The position numbers and the translations under genes were made by a program. The notes below the pieces were generated by a model, which worked only from the letters and a program-made list of their open reading frames with translations, was not told the origin of the DNA and did no database searches. Below are positions 7,905 to 16,427 of a stretch of 64,000 nucleotides of DNA, in pieces. This DNA comes from Bradyrhizobium algeriense. Its GTDB lineage: Bacteria > Pseudomonadota > Alphaproteobacteria > Rhizobiales > Xanthobacteraceae. The stretch's first letter is position 1; each line of letters opens with the position of its first letter. The stretch covers positions 372,001 to 436,000 of the forward strand of contig NZ_PYCN01000002.1 of assembly GCF_003062295.1 (NCBI RefSeq), in the 5' to 3' direction.

Positions 7905-9287
7905 TCAGGCGATCAGCCGCGCTGCAAATTCTGGCAGCAGACCCGTGTCGCCCGCAAGCCGGAAATGGCCGTCCGCGAGGCCTGAGCGAACCAGCCAATC
8001 GTCGAACTCCGGCGCCCGCTTCAATCCGAAGAGGTCGCGGATATACAGCGCGTCGTGGAACGAGGTCGACTGGTAGTTCAGCATGACGTCGTCGGCGCCA
8101 GGTACGCCCATGATGAAGGTGACGCCGGCGGCGGCCAGCAGCGTCAAGAGATTGTCCATGTCGTCCTGGTCGGCTTCGGCATGGTTGGTGTAGCAGACGT
8201 CGACGCCGAGCGGCAGGCCGAGCAGCTTGCCGCAGAAATGATCCTCGAGGCCGGCGCGGATGATTTCCTTGCCGTCATACAAATATTCCGGACCGATGAA
8301 GCCGACCACGCTGTTGACGAGAAGTGGATCGAACGCGCGCGCCACCGCATAGGCCCGCGCCTCGCAGGTCTGCTGATCGACGTTGTGATTGGCATTGGCC
8401 GACAGCGCCGAGCCCTGCCCGGTCTCGAAATACATTACGTTGTCGCCCACCGTGCCGCGGCGGAGCGACAGCCCGGCCTCACGCGCCTCGCGTAACAGTG
8501 CCAGATCGACGCCAAAGCTGCGGTTGGCAGCCTCCGTTCCCGCGATCGACTGGAACACCAGATCGACCGGCGCGCCCTGCCCGATCAATCCGAGCGTCGT
8601 GGTCACGTGGGTAAGCACGCAGGCCTGCGTCGGAATCTGCAGCCGCATGATGATGCCGTCGAGCAGCCGCAGCAGTTCGCCGATCACGGCCGGATCGTCG
8701 CTGGCCGGATTGATGCCGATGCAGGCATCGCCCGACCCCAAGAGGATGCCGTCGAGAATCGAAGCGGTAATGCCCTTGGCGTCGTCGAAGGGATGGTTGG
8801 GCTGCAGCCGCACGCTCATCCGGCCCTTCAGGCCGATGGTGTTACGGAACGCCGACGTCACGGCGCATTTCTTCGCGACCAGGATCAGATCCTGGTTACG
8901 CATCAGCTTCGAGACGCCCGCGGCCATTTCCGGCGTGATCCCGCGCGAGACCTTCGCCAGCGTTTCGCTGGTTGCGGCATCGGACAACAGCCAGTCGCGG
9001 AAGCCGCCGACTGTCAGCGCGGAAATGGGCGCAAAAGCCTGCGCCGCATGGCTATCGAGGATCAGCCGGGTGACCTCGTCGTCCTCGTAGGGGATCACGG
9101 CCTCGTTGAGGAATTGCTTGAGCGGCACGTCGGCGAGTGCCATCCGTGCCGCGATCATTTGTTCCGCGCTTTCGGCCGCGACGCCGGCAAGACGATCGCC
9201 GGACCGCGGCGGCGTCGCCTTGGCGAGCAGTTCGCGCAAATCGCCGAAGACATAGGAGGTGGCACCGATGATCTGGCGATAGACCAT
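7905..9287 (-). CDS. eutB: Ethanolamine ammonia-lyase large subunit EutB
   Basis: 460 residues, full length for EutB. Family blocks include GRMSVRLQPNHPFDDAKGI near residue 175, the GDACIGINPASDD segment, VFQSIAGTEAANRSFGVD near 265, YFETGQGSALSANANH and a C-terminal FIMGVPGADDVMLNYQ. EutB forms the TIM-barrel catalytic subunit that binds adenosylcobalamin and ethanolamine and makes acetaldehyde and ammonia. The ATG at 9287 follows AAGGAAAG. It heads the eutB-hpnP-eutC series; no regulator or eut shell gene is nearby. Confidence 0.95.
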   Translation of the reverse strand: MVYRQIIGATSYVFGDLRELLAKATPPRSGDRLAGVAAESAEQMIAARMALADVPLKQFLNEAVIPYEDDEVTRLILDSHAAQAFAPISALTVGGFRDWLLSDAATSETLAKVSRGITPEMAAGVSKLMRNQDLILVAKKCAVTSAFRNTIGLKGRMSVRLQPNHPFDDAKGITASILDGILLGSGDACIGINPASDDPAVIGELLRLLDGIIMRLQIPTQACVLTHVTTTLGLIGQGAPVDLVFQSIAGTEAANRSFGVDLALLREAREAGLSLRRGTVGDNVMYFETGQGSALSANANHNVDQQTCEARAYAVARAFDPLLVNSVVGFIGPEYLYDGKEIIRAGLEDHFCGKLLGLPLGVDVCYTNHAEADQDDMDNLLTLLAAAGVTFIMGVPGADDVMLNYQSTSFHDALYIRDLFGLKRAPEFDDWLVRSGLADGHFRLAGDTGLLPEFAARLIA

Positions 9288-9360
9288 GCTGACTTTCCTT
9301 CAGCCCCTACCCGCGCTCCATTGCGGAGCTACCTTATGCCGGGCGGATAGCCAACGCCAC

Positions 9361-9388
9361 AGCCGAGATTATCGAGGTAATCCCGGCT
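9361..9388 (-). terminator. Stem-loop after the 9398-9997 gene
   Basis: A 12-bp stem with two G-U type mismatches (AGCCGAGATTAT, loop CGAG, GTAATCCCGGCT) lies just past the stop of the minus-strand membrane protein gene. It has no clear T run, so it may be a weak terminator or a 3'-end stabiliser between that gene and eutB. Confidence 0.4.
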
Positions 9389-9397
9389 TCAATTGGG

Positions 9398-9997
9398 CTA
9401 GTTCAGCGTAGCGTAATAGCGGGCGAAGAAACTTATCTCATAGATGGCCGCGCCGAACGCAAACAGCATATGGAATCTCAAATTGCGCGTTGTCGCGGCT
9501 ACGCCGCATACCAGTATGAATGCGGCGTTCGCCAGGAGATACTCCAGTCCCAGCGATCGCAGGTGGTCTTCGCCCTTTATCAAACTGTCGACCACATCGA
9601 GCGCTTCAGTAAGAGCCGCAAACCCAAAGAACCAGCGGCGACGCGAGAGAAAGTAGTCTTGATAACCCGAATATTCCTCCAGATCCTGGGGGAAAAGCAG
9701 GACGCTCAGGAAGTAGTACATCGATGCGTACACGCAAACGAAGAAATAGAGGCCAAACGTCCAGTGTGGGATCAGGCTCAGCCGAAATTCCCACCACCAG
9801 AATGTGACCACGTTCACGAGCGCCCAGGCGACCCAACCCAGATGAACGGGCCAGATCCGGTAGCGACCGGGATGCGCGACCAATGCCGCGATGCCGCTGA
9901 CCAACCGCGTGACGCTAAGCCCGAGGATGATGCCGATCAGCACTCGCACGTGAAGATAGAGATCGATGTTGGCCGGAAAGGCAGCACTTTGAGCCAT
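9398..9997 (-). CDS. Multi-pass membrane protein, unknown function
   Basis: 199 residues from the ATG at 9997, which has GGGGA a few bases upstream; an in-frame ATG at 10021 would add eight residues. It has about five or six hydrophobic helices and aromatic-rich segments such as WWWEFRLSLIPHW. I recognise no family or catalytic motif. It lies upstream of eutB on the same strand with a stem-loop between, so it is probably a separate transcript. Confidence 0.7.
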   Translation of the reverse strand: MAQSAAFPANIDLYLHVRVLIGIILGLSVTRLVSGIAALVAHPGRYRIWPVHLGWVAWALVNVVTFWWWEFRLSLIPHWTFGLYFFVCVYASMYYFLSVLLFPQDLEEYSGYQDYFLSRRRWFFGFAALTEALDVVDSLIKGEDHLRSLGLEYLLANAAFILVCGVAATTRNLRFHMLFAFGAAIYEISFFARYYATLN

Positions 9998-10494
9998 TAA
10001 GTCCCCATTCTCAGGCATCATCGAAGCATCGTGGCGCCTTCAACAGGCGCCCCGCGACGATTCCGGCGATGGCCTTTAGGATTGCGCGCTTGCCGCCCCG
10101 GCAAGACGAAATCGACACGTTCCGTCCTCGTGCTCGCTGTCTAGCTTGATTCGATCACAATTGTTTCGCCAACCATGGCCGCCCTTCGGAAGAAGGCTCA
10201 CGCCGCCTCCCGCGTCGGCCGCCAGAGTGGCGACCTCCAATTGCACTGAGATACCAGAACCCGTTACAGTCGCATGGGCTTCCGAATTTTCCCGATAATG
10301 CAGCTTGCCCGAGCGCCTTAATCATTTGAAATTACTTGGTTATTTTATTTGGTTGCAGTTGCGAGATTTTCGCGCGTTAAGACAATCTCCATCAAAATTC
10401 AGCACAATTGCTTATGCCGACGGCATACGCTGGAAACCATTCCGGCCTGCCGGCACGGCTGAATTGTCAAATCCATATTCGTTTTGGTGACGCC
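9998..10494. other. Intergenic region with a possible degraded minus-strand ORF
   Basis: About 500 bases between divergent genes. On the minus strand, a frame ending with TAA at 10078-10076 can be read upstream to about 10310 with protein-like composition (for example GGGVSLLPKGGHGWRNN), but it has no ATG start or ribosome-binding site. I treat it as a possible gene remnant, not a gene. The A+T-rich part at 10320-10400 is the likely promoter area for the chemoreceptor gene. Confidence 0.35.
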
Positions 10495-12201
10495 ATGGCA
10501 TCCCGGTTTTCGCTCGCAGCCAAGTTGTATTCGATCTTCGCGCTGTTCGCGTTGCTCGTCGCCGCCATCACCGCCTTGTCCGACTACAACACGCGCCAGA
10601 ATGCCCAACTTACCGAAGCGGTCTCGACCGCCAGCCGTGCCGCGCTCAACGTCGAGCGCATCAATTCGCTGGTCTATGCCGTCGTGATGGAATCGCGCGG
10701 CGTCTACATGTCGACTGATCCGGCGGTGGTGAAAAAATACGGCGACGGCTTGCTCAAGTTCAACGAACGCATTCTTGAGGTCGTCAAGAATTGGGAGACG
10801 CTGGTCCAGGCTGATGACGCCCAGCAGTTCGCCACCTTCAGGAAGCGCATCGAACAGTTTGTCGACTTCCGCAAGGAACTGGTTCGCCGCGGTGTCGAGA
10901 TCAATGCGGCGGCAGGCCGCGAATGGGGTGACAACGACGCCAACCGCCAAGTGCGCACGGCGCTGAACAAGGATCTGGAAGCCCTGTCCAAGGTCTATGC
11001 CGAACGCAGCAAGAGACTGGCGCAACAGACCGATACCAACCACACGATGGCCTTTGTGCTGACCTGCCTCGGCGTCATGGCGCTGGTGGTGGTCGTCATC
11101 GGCGTGCTGATCATCGCCCGTTCCATCGCCCGCCCGCTTTCGGTCATCACCGCAACCATCAAGCAGGTCGCCGACGGCGCCGAGGGCGTCGAGGTGCCGC
11201 ATACCGGCCGCGCCGACGAGATCGGCGCGCTGGCCCGGGCGATCAAGATCTTCCAGGAAGCGATGGACGGAAACCGCAACCTCAATTCGCAGGTGCTGGA
11301 CGATTCGAAAGCGCGCGACGAGCGCACCCGTCACATCGAAGCCTCGGTCGACGCCTTCCGCGAAGCAATCAGTGGCGTGCTGCGCGCGGTCACCGACAAT
11401 GCGGCCTCAATGCGCAGCACCGCCCAGACCATCGCCAGCGTCTCGTCGGACGCCAACGGACGCGCCGTGGCGGCTTCCGGCGCGACCGAGCAGGCTTCCA
11501 GCAACGTTTCCGCCGTCGCCAGCGCGGCCGAGGAGCTCTCGGCTTCGGTCGAGGAAATCGGCCGCCAGGTGCGCCAATCGGCCAGCGCCGTCGAACAGGC
11601 GGGCCAGCGCACCGAGAAATCGGTCTCCGAGATCGAGGGGCTCGCGGCTGCGACCCAGCGCATCGACGGCGTGCTCACCCTGATCCAGGCGATCGCCGAG
11701 CAAACCAATCTTCTGGCGCTCAACGCGACGATCGAGGCCGCGCGCGCCGGCGACGCCGGCCGCGGTTTTGCGGTCGTCGCACATGAGGTCAAGGCACTCG
11801 CCGAGCAGACCGCCAAAGCGACCGCGGAGATCAGCCAGAACGTCAGCCTGATCCAGACGTCGACCAGGAATTCGGTCGAAGCGGTCCGCGAAATCGGCAA
11901 CGCCGTGCGCGAGATCAACGATGTGACATCGATCATCGCCGGCGCCATCGAGCAGCAGGACGCGGCGACCCGCGAAATATCGCAGAACGCGCAGCTCGCG
12001 GCGCAGGGTAACGGTACGCTCGTCGTCAATATCGGTTCGCTGAGCGACGCCATCGGCACGACCAGCACGGCGGCGGCCTCCGTCCTCACCGCATCCAGCG
12101 AACTGACGGCCACCGCCGAGACGCTCTCCCGCGAAGTCGAGAAGTTCTTCCGCAATCTGCGCGCCGATGCGTCGGAGCAGCCGCGCAAGACCGGCACGTA
12201 A
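10495..12201 (+). CDS. Methyl-accepting chemotaxis protein
   Basis: 568 residues from the ATG at 10495; upstream in-frame starts would put non-hydrophobic sequence before the first helix. Transmembrane helix 1 is near residues 10-30 and helix 2 near 184-206, around a helical periplasmic sensor of about 150 residues (four-helix-bundle-like). A HAMP domain follows at about 207-260, then the signalling coiled coil with the hairpin tip [18 protein letters not shown] and [17 protein letters not shown], which contacts CheA and CheW. It has no C-terminal CheR-binding pentapeptide. The ligand is unknown. It stands alone, with no che genes nearby. Confidence 0.93.
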   Translation: MASRFSLAAKLYSIFALFALLVAAITALSDYNTRQNAQLTEAVSTASRAALNVERINSLVYAVVMESRGVYMSTDPAVVKKYGDGLLKFNERILEVVKNWETLVQADDAQQFATFRKRIEQFVDFRKELVRRGVEINAAAGREWGDNDANRQVRTALNKDLEALSKVYAERSKRLAQQTDTNHTMAFVLTCLGVMALVVVVIGVLIIARSIARPLSVITATIKQVADGAEGVEVPHTGRADEIGALARAIKIFQEAMDGNRNLNSQVLDDSKARDERTRHIEASVDAFREAISGVLRAVTDNAASMRSTAQTIASVSSDANGRAVAASGATEQASSNVSAVASAAEELSASVEEIGRQVRQSASAVEQAGQRTEKSVSEIEGLAAATQRIDGVLTLIQAIAEQTNLLALNATIEAARAGDAGRGFAVVAHEVKALAEQTAKATAEISQNVSLIQTSTRNSVEAVREIGNAVREINDVTSIIAGAIEQQDAATREISQNAQLAAQGNGTLVVNIGSLSDAIGTTSTAAASVLTASSELTATAETLSREVEKFFRNLRADASEQPRKTGT

Positions 12202-12371
12202 GCGAACAGCATCTCCGGTTCGCGCCAGAGTGTGACCGAAAAGCCGTGGCCCGACTGCGACATTGGAGCACGCCGTGACGATTTGTGAGGGGGAGCGCGG
12301 CGCGAGTTTTGGGGGTAGAATTCGGTAGTACTTTCATAAGTTGGGTTTGGTCTCAGACATGGGAGGATCGC

Positions 12372-12842
12372 ATGAAAATGCTTCAAGTTGCCATCGTCTC
12401 TGGCTTGATCGCCTTGGCCGGTCCCACGTCAGCCCAAGGCATGGATGATACGATGCTTGGGCCGCAGGATGTAAAATGGTCGAAGGCGCCGCCATCTATT
12501 CCGCCGGGGGCTGAAGCGAGCGTACTCTACGGCGACCCCGGGAAAGACGGCTTGTTCGTGCTTCGGCTCAAGCTCCCCAAGGGTTATGCCGTTCCCCCGC
12601 ACTCCCACCCCAAGCCTGAAATCGTGACCGTTATCTCTGGCACGTTTACGCTCGGCATGGGCAAGGTTGCGGATAAAAGCAGCGCCAAACCGCTGCCGGC
12701 TGGAAGCTTCTTCGCGTTCGCGCCTGGCATGGAGCACTATGCCTTCACGGATGAAGAAACCGTCGTTCAGATCAACAGCACTGGGCCGTGGGGTATCAAT
12801 TACGTAAATCCCAAAGACGACCCCCGACAGAAAACGCAGTGA
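12372..12842 (+). CDS. Secreted cupin-domain protein
   Basis: 156 residues from the ATG at 12372, preceded by GGGAGG at ideal spacing. Residues 1-22 form a signal peptide cut near TSAQG. The rest is a single cupin barrel: motif 1 has HSHPKPEIVTVISG (two His and a Glu as metal ligands) and motif 2 has PAGSFFAFAPGMEHYAF. This suggests a periplasmic metal-binding cupin. Substrate and reaction cannot be inferred. It forms its own unit, with a terminator downstream. Confidence 0.85.
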   Translation: MKMLQVAIVSGLIALAGPTSAQGMDDTMLGPQDVKWSKAPPSIPPGAEASVLYGDPGKDGLFVLRLKLPKGYAVPPHSHPKPEIVTVISGTFTLGMGKVADKSSAKPLPAGSFFAFAPGMEHYAFTDEETVVQINSTGPWGINYVNPKDDPRQKTQ

Positions 12843-12857
12843 CTAAAACTCCCGTCG

Positions 12858-12893
12858 GCAGGGACGCCACCAACGTCCCTGCTGATTTGTTTG
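12858..12893 (+). terminator. Rho-independent terminator after the cupin gene
   Basis: A 9-bp perfect stem GCAGGGACG / CGTCCCTGC with a 7-base loop, followed by TGATTTGTTT. It starts 15 bases after the stop codon at 12842. Confidence 0.65.
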
Positions 12894-13001
12894 AGGCGGT
12901 CATGTACTCTCGTGCAAAACGCCATCGCTTGAGCGGCGCGCATGCGACGGAGCGCCAGCCACCTCGTGAGAAGGACCCGGCAAGACCGGGCAGCATCCGC
13001 C

Positions 13002-13880
13002 TCACTCCACCGGGATCACGTCCACGGCCACGCCAAGCTTCTGCTTGCGCGAGCCGACAATGATGCCGTCGACCGGCGAGACGTCGGAGAAGTCGCGCCC
13101 TATTGCCAGAACGATGTGATCGTTCTCGATCATGATGTCGTTGGTCGGATCGAACCCGAGCCAGCCGAGCTCGGCGCCGCACCACACCGACACCCAGGCA
13201 TGGGTGGCGTCAGCGCCCTGCAGGCGCGGCTTCCCGGGCGGCGGAATGGTGCGCAAGTAGCCGCTGACATAGGCCGCGGGCAGGCCCAGCCCACGCAAAC
13301 CCGCAATCATCACATGGGCAAAATCCTGGCACACGCCGTGCCGCTTCTCGAACACCTCCCGGAGCGGCGTCGAGATCACCGTGGCCTTCGGGTCGTACCT
13401 GAAATCGTTGCGGATGCGGCGCATCAAGTCGGCGGCACCTGAAAGAATGCCACCGCTCGGCGGGAAACTCGCCACGGCATAGGCAGTGACCGGCGCCAGC
13501 ACCGGCACCAGCGCGCTGGCAAAGACATAGCCGACCGGCGAAACGGGGCCGAGACTGGAGGCCTCGAACGCCACGTCGCGGATATCATCCCATGACGGGC
13601 TCGCCGCGGCGCGGTCGAGCGCCTTGCGCGACACCGAAACGCGCGAGCGGGAATCGATCCGCAAATTGCGATGCGCGGTTTCGATCAGGATGCTCTCGGT
13701 ATGGGTGCCGAAAAAATCGCGCCGCACGGTGCGGTCCGCAGGCCGCGGCCGGATCTCGACCGAATGGGAAATCAATTGCTGCCCGTCGCCCGACTTCGGC
13801 TCCAGCCGCAGCGAGCACCGCGCAAAACTCACCGGGCTTTCGTAAGCGTATGTGGTGACGTGACGGATGTCGTAGATCAC
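13002..13880 (-). CDS. Transglutaminase-like cysteine protease/peptidase
   Basis: 292 residues: an N-terminal beta domain (about 1-85) of the bacterial transglutaminase N type, then a transglutaminase core. The triad can be placed: C184 in HGVCQDFAH, H227 in DATHAWVSV and D244 in GFDPTND. Members are expected to cleave or form amide bonds; the substrate is unknown. The start overlaps the end of the upstream ATP-grasp gene by four bases, so the two are translationally coupled. Iyer and colleagues described such clusters (transglutaminase, permuted ATP-grasp, alpha-E) as a predicted peptide-modification system. Confidence 0.9.
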   Translation of the reverse strand: MIYDIRHVTTYAYESPVSFARCSLRLEPKSGDGQQLISHSVEIRPRPADRTVRRDFFGTHTESILIETAHRNLRIDSRSRVSVSRKALDRAAASPSWDDIRDVAFEASSLGPVSPVGYVFASALVPVLAPVTAYAVASFPPSGGILSGAADLMRRIRNDFRYDPKATVISTPLREVFEKRHGVCQDFAHVMIAGLRGLGLPAAYVSGYLRTIPPPGKPRLQGADATHAWVSVWCGAELGWLGFDPTNDIMIENDHIVLAIGRDFSDVSPVDGIIVGSRKQKLGVAVDVIPVE

Positions 13881-16399
13881 GCGAGGCCCGTCAGCTTCTC
13901 CGGCCGGCTCGCATTGGGCCCGTGCGGAAAGTAATGCAGGCCGATGGCGTCGGCGAGATTGAGCAGATCCTGCTCCAGCGCGAACAGGGTTTTGACGTCA
14001 AGCGCTGCGGCCTCGGCCGTCGTCAGCGTCGCCTGCAAGGCTACCGCCAGCCGCTGCGGCCGCTCGATCAGGCCATGCTCCTTCAGGCTCGGGAGTGCGG
14101 CGATGTGATCATTCAGCGTCGCCACCTGAAACGCGACCGAGCGCGGGTTATACGGATCGAGCACCGCGAGATCGCGCACCGGCGCCAGCGCCGGGCCGAC
14201 CAGGTAACGCGAACGATAGGTGATCTGGCAATCCACCAGCGTCAGCAGCACATCGAGGTCTTCCTCGCCGGCTTCGTCATAGGCGAACTGCCGCGCGAAC
14301 CGCGCAGTGTTGATGGCGCGCTCGGCGCGGCGGCCCATGTCGAGGAAGCGCCAGCCGGCGGCGCGATTCATGTTTTCCTGCGCCAAACCTGCAAGGCTTG
14401 CCAGTTCCTGCAACGTCAGTTCGGCGGCGCTGACGATGCTGTCGTCGTCGTCGACCTGCAAGGCGAGGCGGTCGACCATCTCGGTGATGATCTGCCAGGC
14501 GTCGGGCGAAAGCCGCTCGCGGAGGGAGGTCGCAGTTCGTTGCACCGACCGCACCAGCGAAAACGCCGAGCCAAATTTCTCCTCGCTTTGCAGCGCTTCG
14601 GCGATGACCCTCGCGGGGTTGGTCCGCGTCGCCTGCGAGGTCGCGCCCCAGGTCACCAGAAGCCGCTGGATGCGCTCGACCGAGGGCGACGTGGTCGACG
14701 ATCCCTTGACGGGGTCGCGCATCGGCGCGCCGAGCGCGCGGATCAGCCGCAGCGTCGCCTCGGCGCGCTCGAGATAGCGGCCGAGCCAAAACAGATTGTC
14801 CGCGGCGCGGCTGGGCACGACGCCCGCGATCCGCCTGATGCGCACGGTGTCGGCACCCGGCAACAGCGTCGAAGCCGATACCGCCTTGTCGGACACCACC
14901 CAGACGTCCGCCGAGCGGGCCCCGTCACCCATCGACACCGCGCGCGCATCCGCCTGTTCGGCGATCCGGCAGAAACCGCCAGGCAGAATGGTCCAGCCCT
15001 GGGGCGTTGCCGCGGCGAACACCCGCAATACGAACGGGCGCGGCGTGATCCGGCCCTGCTCCCACACCGGCGTCGTCGACAGCCGCACCAGTTCCTGGCC
15101 GACATAATCGATGCCGCGATCGGTGATCGCCTGCCGGAGCCGGTCGCGCTCCGCAGGCGGCAGCTCGCCGGCAAGCACCGGCCCATGGCTGGAAAAGCCG
15201 GGAACGGCCCGGCCGTAGGCGCCCTCGATCGCAAAATCCTCGAGCCGCGACAGCACTTCCTCGCGTGCGGCTTTCTGCCCGCACCACCATGTCGCGATGT
15301 GCGGCATGATCGGATTCTCGCCAAGCAGCCGCCGGCACAGGCTCGGCAGAAACCCGAGCAGCGCCCTCGCCTCCAATACGCCGGAGCCCGGCATGTTGGC
15401 GACGACGACGCCGTTCTTGCGCAGCACGTCGATGAGGCCGGGCACGCCGAGATGTGACGACGCATCGAGTTCGAGCGGATCGAGAAAATTCGAATCGACC
15501 CGGCGCAGCAGCACGTCGAGGCGCTTCAGGCCGGCGACGGTGCGGATATAGATGCGGTCGCCGCTGACGGCGAGATCGTCGCCCTCGACCAGGAGGAAGC
15601 CGAGATAGCGCGCCAGCGTCGCATGTTCGAAATAGGTTTCGCTGAAGGCGCCCGGCGTCAGCAACCCGATCCGCGGCTCGTCGCGGTCGGCACTGGCGCG
15701 CAGCGAATCGCGGAATGCCTCGAAGAACGGCGCCACGCGCTCGACATTCATCGACTTGTAGAGGTTGGAAAAGGCGCGCGACAGCACCAGGCGATTTTCC
15801 AGCGCGTAGCCGGCGCCGGACGGCGCCTGCGTGCGGTCGTTCAACACCCACCAGCGTCCATCGGGGCCGCGGCCGACATCGGCCGCATAGAGCTGAAGAT
15901 GGCGGCCACCGGGCGGTTTGACGCCACTAACCGCGCGCAGATATTCGTTGCTGCCGGCGATCGCGGCCGCGGGCACCGCACCATCGGTGACCAGCCGGCC
16001 CTCGCCATAGAGATCGCGCAGCACCATTTCGAACAATTGGGCCCGCTGGGCGATGCCCGCGGTCAGTTGCTGCCAATCGGCCTCGTCGATGATGAGCGGC
16101 AGATGGCTGAGCGGCCACAGCCGGTCGGCGGTCTCGCCGGGCGCGCGATAGGTGACGCCGGCCTCGCGCAGATGCCGGTCGGCGGAGGCAAAGCGGCGCT
16201 CGATATCGGCTGGCGACAATGCGGCGAAGGCATCGAAGAATCGGGTCCACGCCGCGCGGGGCGCGCCGTCCGGTCCGATATATTCGTCGGGGATGCCGGG
16301 CAGCCGCGCATAGTCGCGCGTCCATTGCGCGATCCGGCGCTGGCCCGGACGGACCTTGCTTTCCTGACTGCTGCCTTGACTGCCGCCTTGGCCTGCCAT
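13877..16399 (-). CDS. Circularly permuted ATP-grasp fused to an alpha-E domain
   Basis: 840 residues. Roughly residues 1-490 are a circularly permuted type 2 ATP-grasp domain (blocks LYAADVGRGPDGRWWVLNDR near 170, GLLTPG, NMPGSGVLEARALLGFLP). From about 520 the protein becomes an all-helical alpha-E domain starting near NLFWLGRYLERAEATLRLIR, with GRRAERAINTARFA near 685. ATP-grasp enzymes join a carboxylate to an amine through an acyl phosphate, so a peptide-ligase role is predicted. In many genomes the two domains are separate genes; here they are fused. It overlaps the downstream transglutaminase gene by four bases and follows the DUF2126 gene by 28. Confidence 0.9.
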   Translation of the reverse strand: MAGQGGSQGSSQESKVRPGQRRIAQWTRDYARLPGIPDEYIGPDGAPRAAWTRFFDAFAALSPADIERRFASADRHLREAGVTYRAPGETADRLWPLSHLPLIIDEADWQQLTAGIAQRAQLFEMVLRDLYGEGRLVTDGAVPAAAIAGSNEYLRAVSGVKPPGGRHLQLYAADVGRGPDGRWWVLNDRTQAPSGAGYALENRLVLSRAFSNLYKSMNVERVAPFFEAFRDSLRASADRDEPRIGLLTPGAFSETYFEHATLARYLGFLLVEGDDLAVSGDRIYIRTVAGLKRLDVLLRRVDSNFLDPLELDASSHLGVPGLIDVLRKNGVVVANMPGSGVLEARALLGFLPSLCRRLLGENPIMPHIATWWCGQKAAREEVLSRLEDFAIEGAYGRAVPGFSSHGPVLAGELPPAERDRLRQAITDRGIDYVGQELVRLSTTPVWEQGRITPRPFVLRVFAAATPQGWTILPGGFCRIAEQADARAVSMGDGARSADVWVVSDKAVSASTLLPGADTVRIRRIAGVVPSRAADNLFWLGRYLERAEATLRLIRALGAPMRDPVKGSSTTSPSVERIQRLLVTWGATSQATRTNPARVIAEALQSEEKFGSAFSLVRSVQRTATSLRERLSPDAWQIITEMVDRLALQVDDDDSIVSAAELTLQELASLAGLAQENMNRAAGWRFLDMGRRAERAINTARFARQFAYDEAGEEDLDVLLTLVDCQITYRSRYLVGPALAPVRDLAVLDPYNPRSVAFQVATLNDHIAALPSLKEHGLIERPQRLAVALQATLTTAEAAALDVKTLFALEQDLLNLADAIGLHYFPHGPNASRPEKLTGLA

Positions 16400-16427
16400 T
16401 CCGATTCCCCGAGAGCGTCGCTCCCGA

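Noticed and set aside
13922..15457. 511-codon plus-strand frame opposite the ATP-grasp gene
   Set aside because: Antisense shadow with Arg/Gln-rich composition; the minus-strand frame is clearly the real gene.
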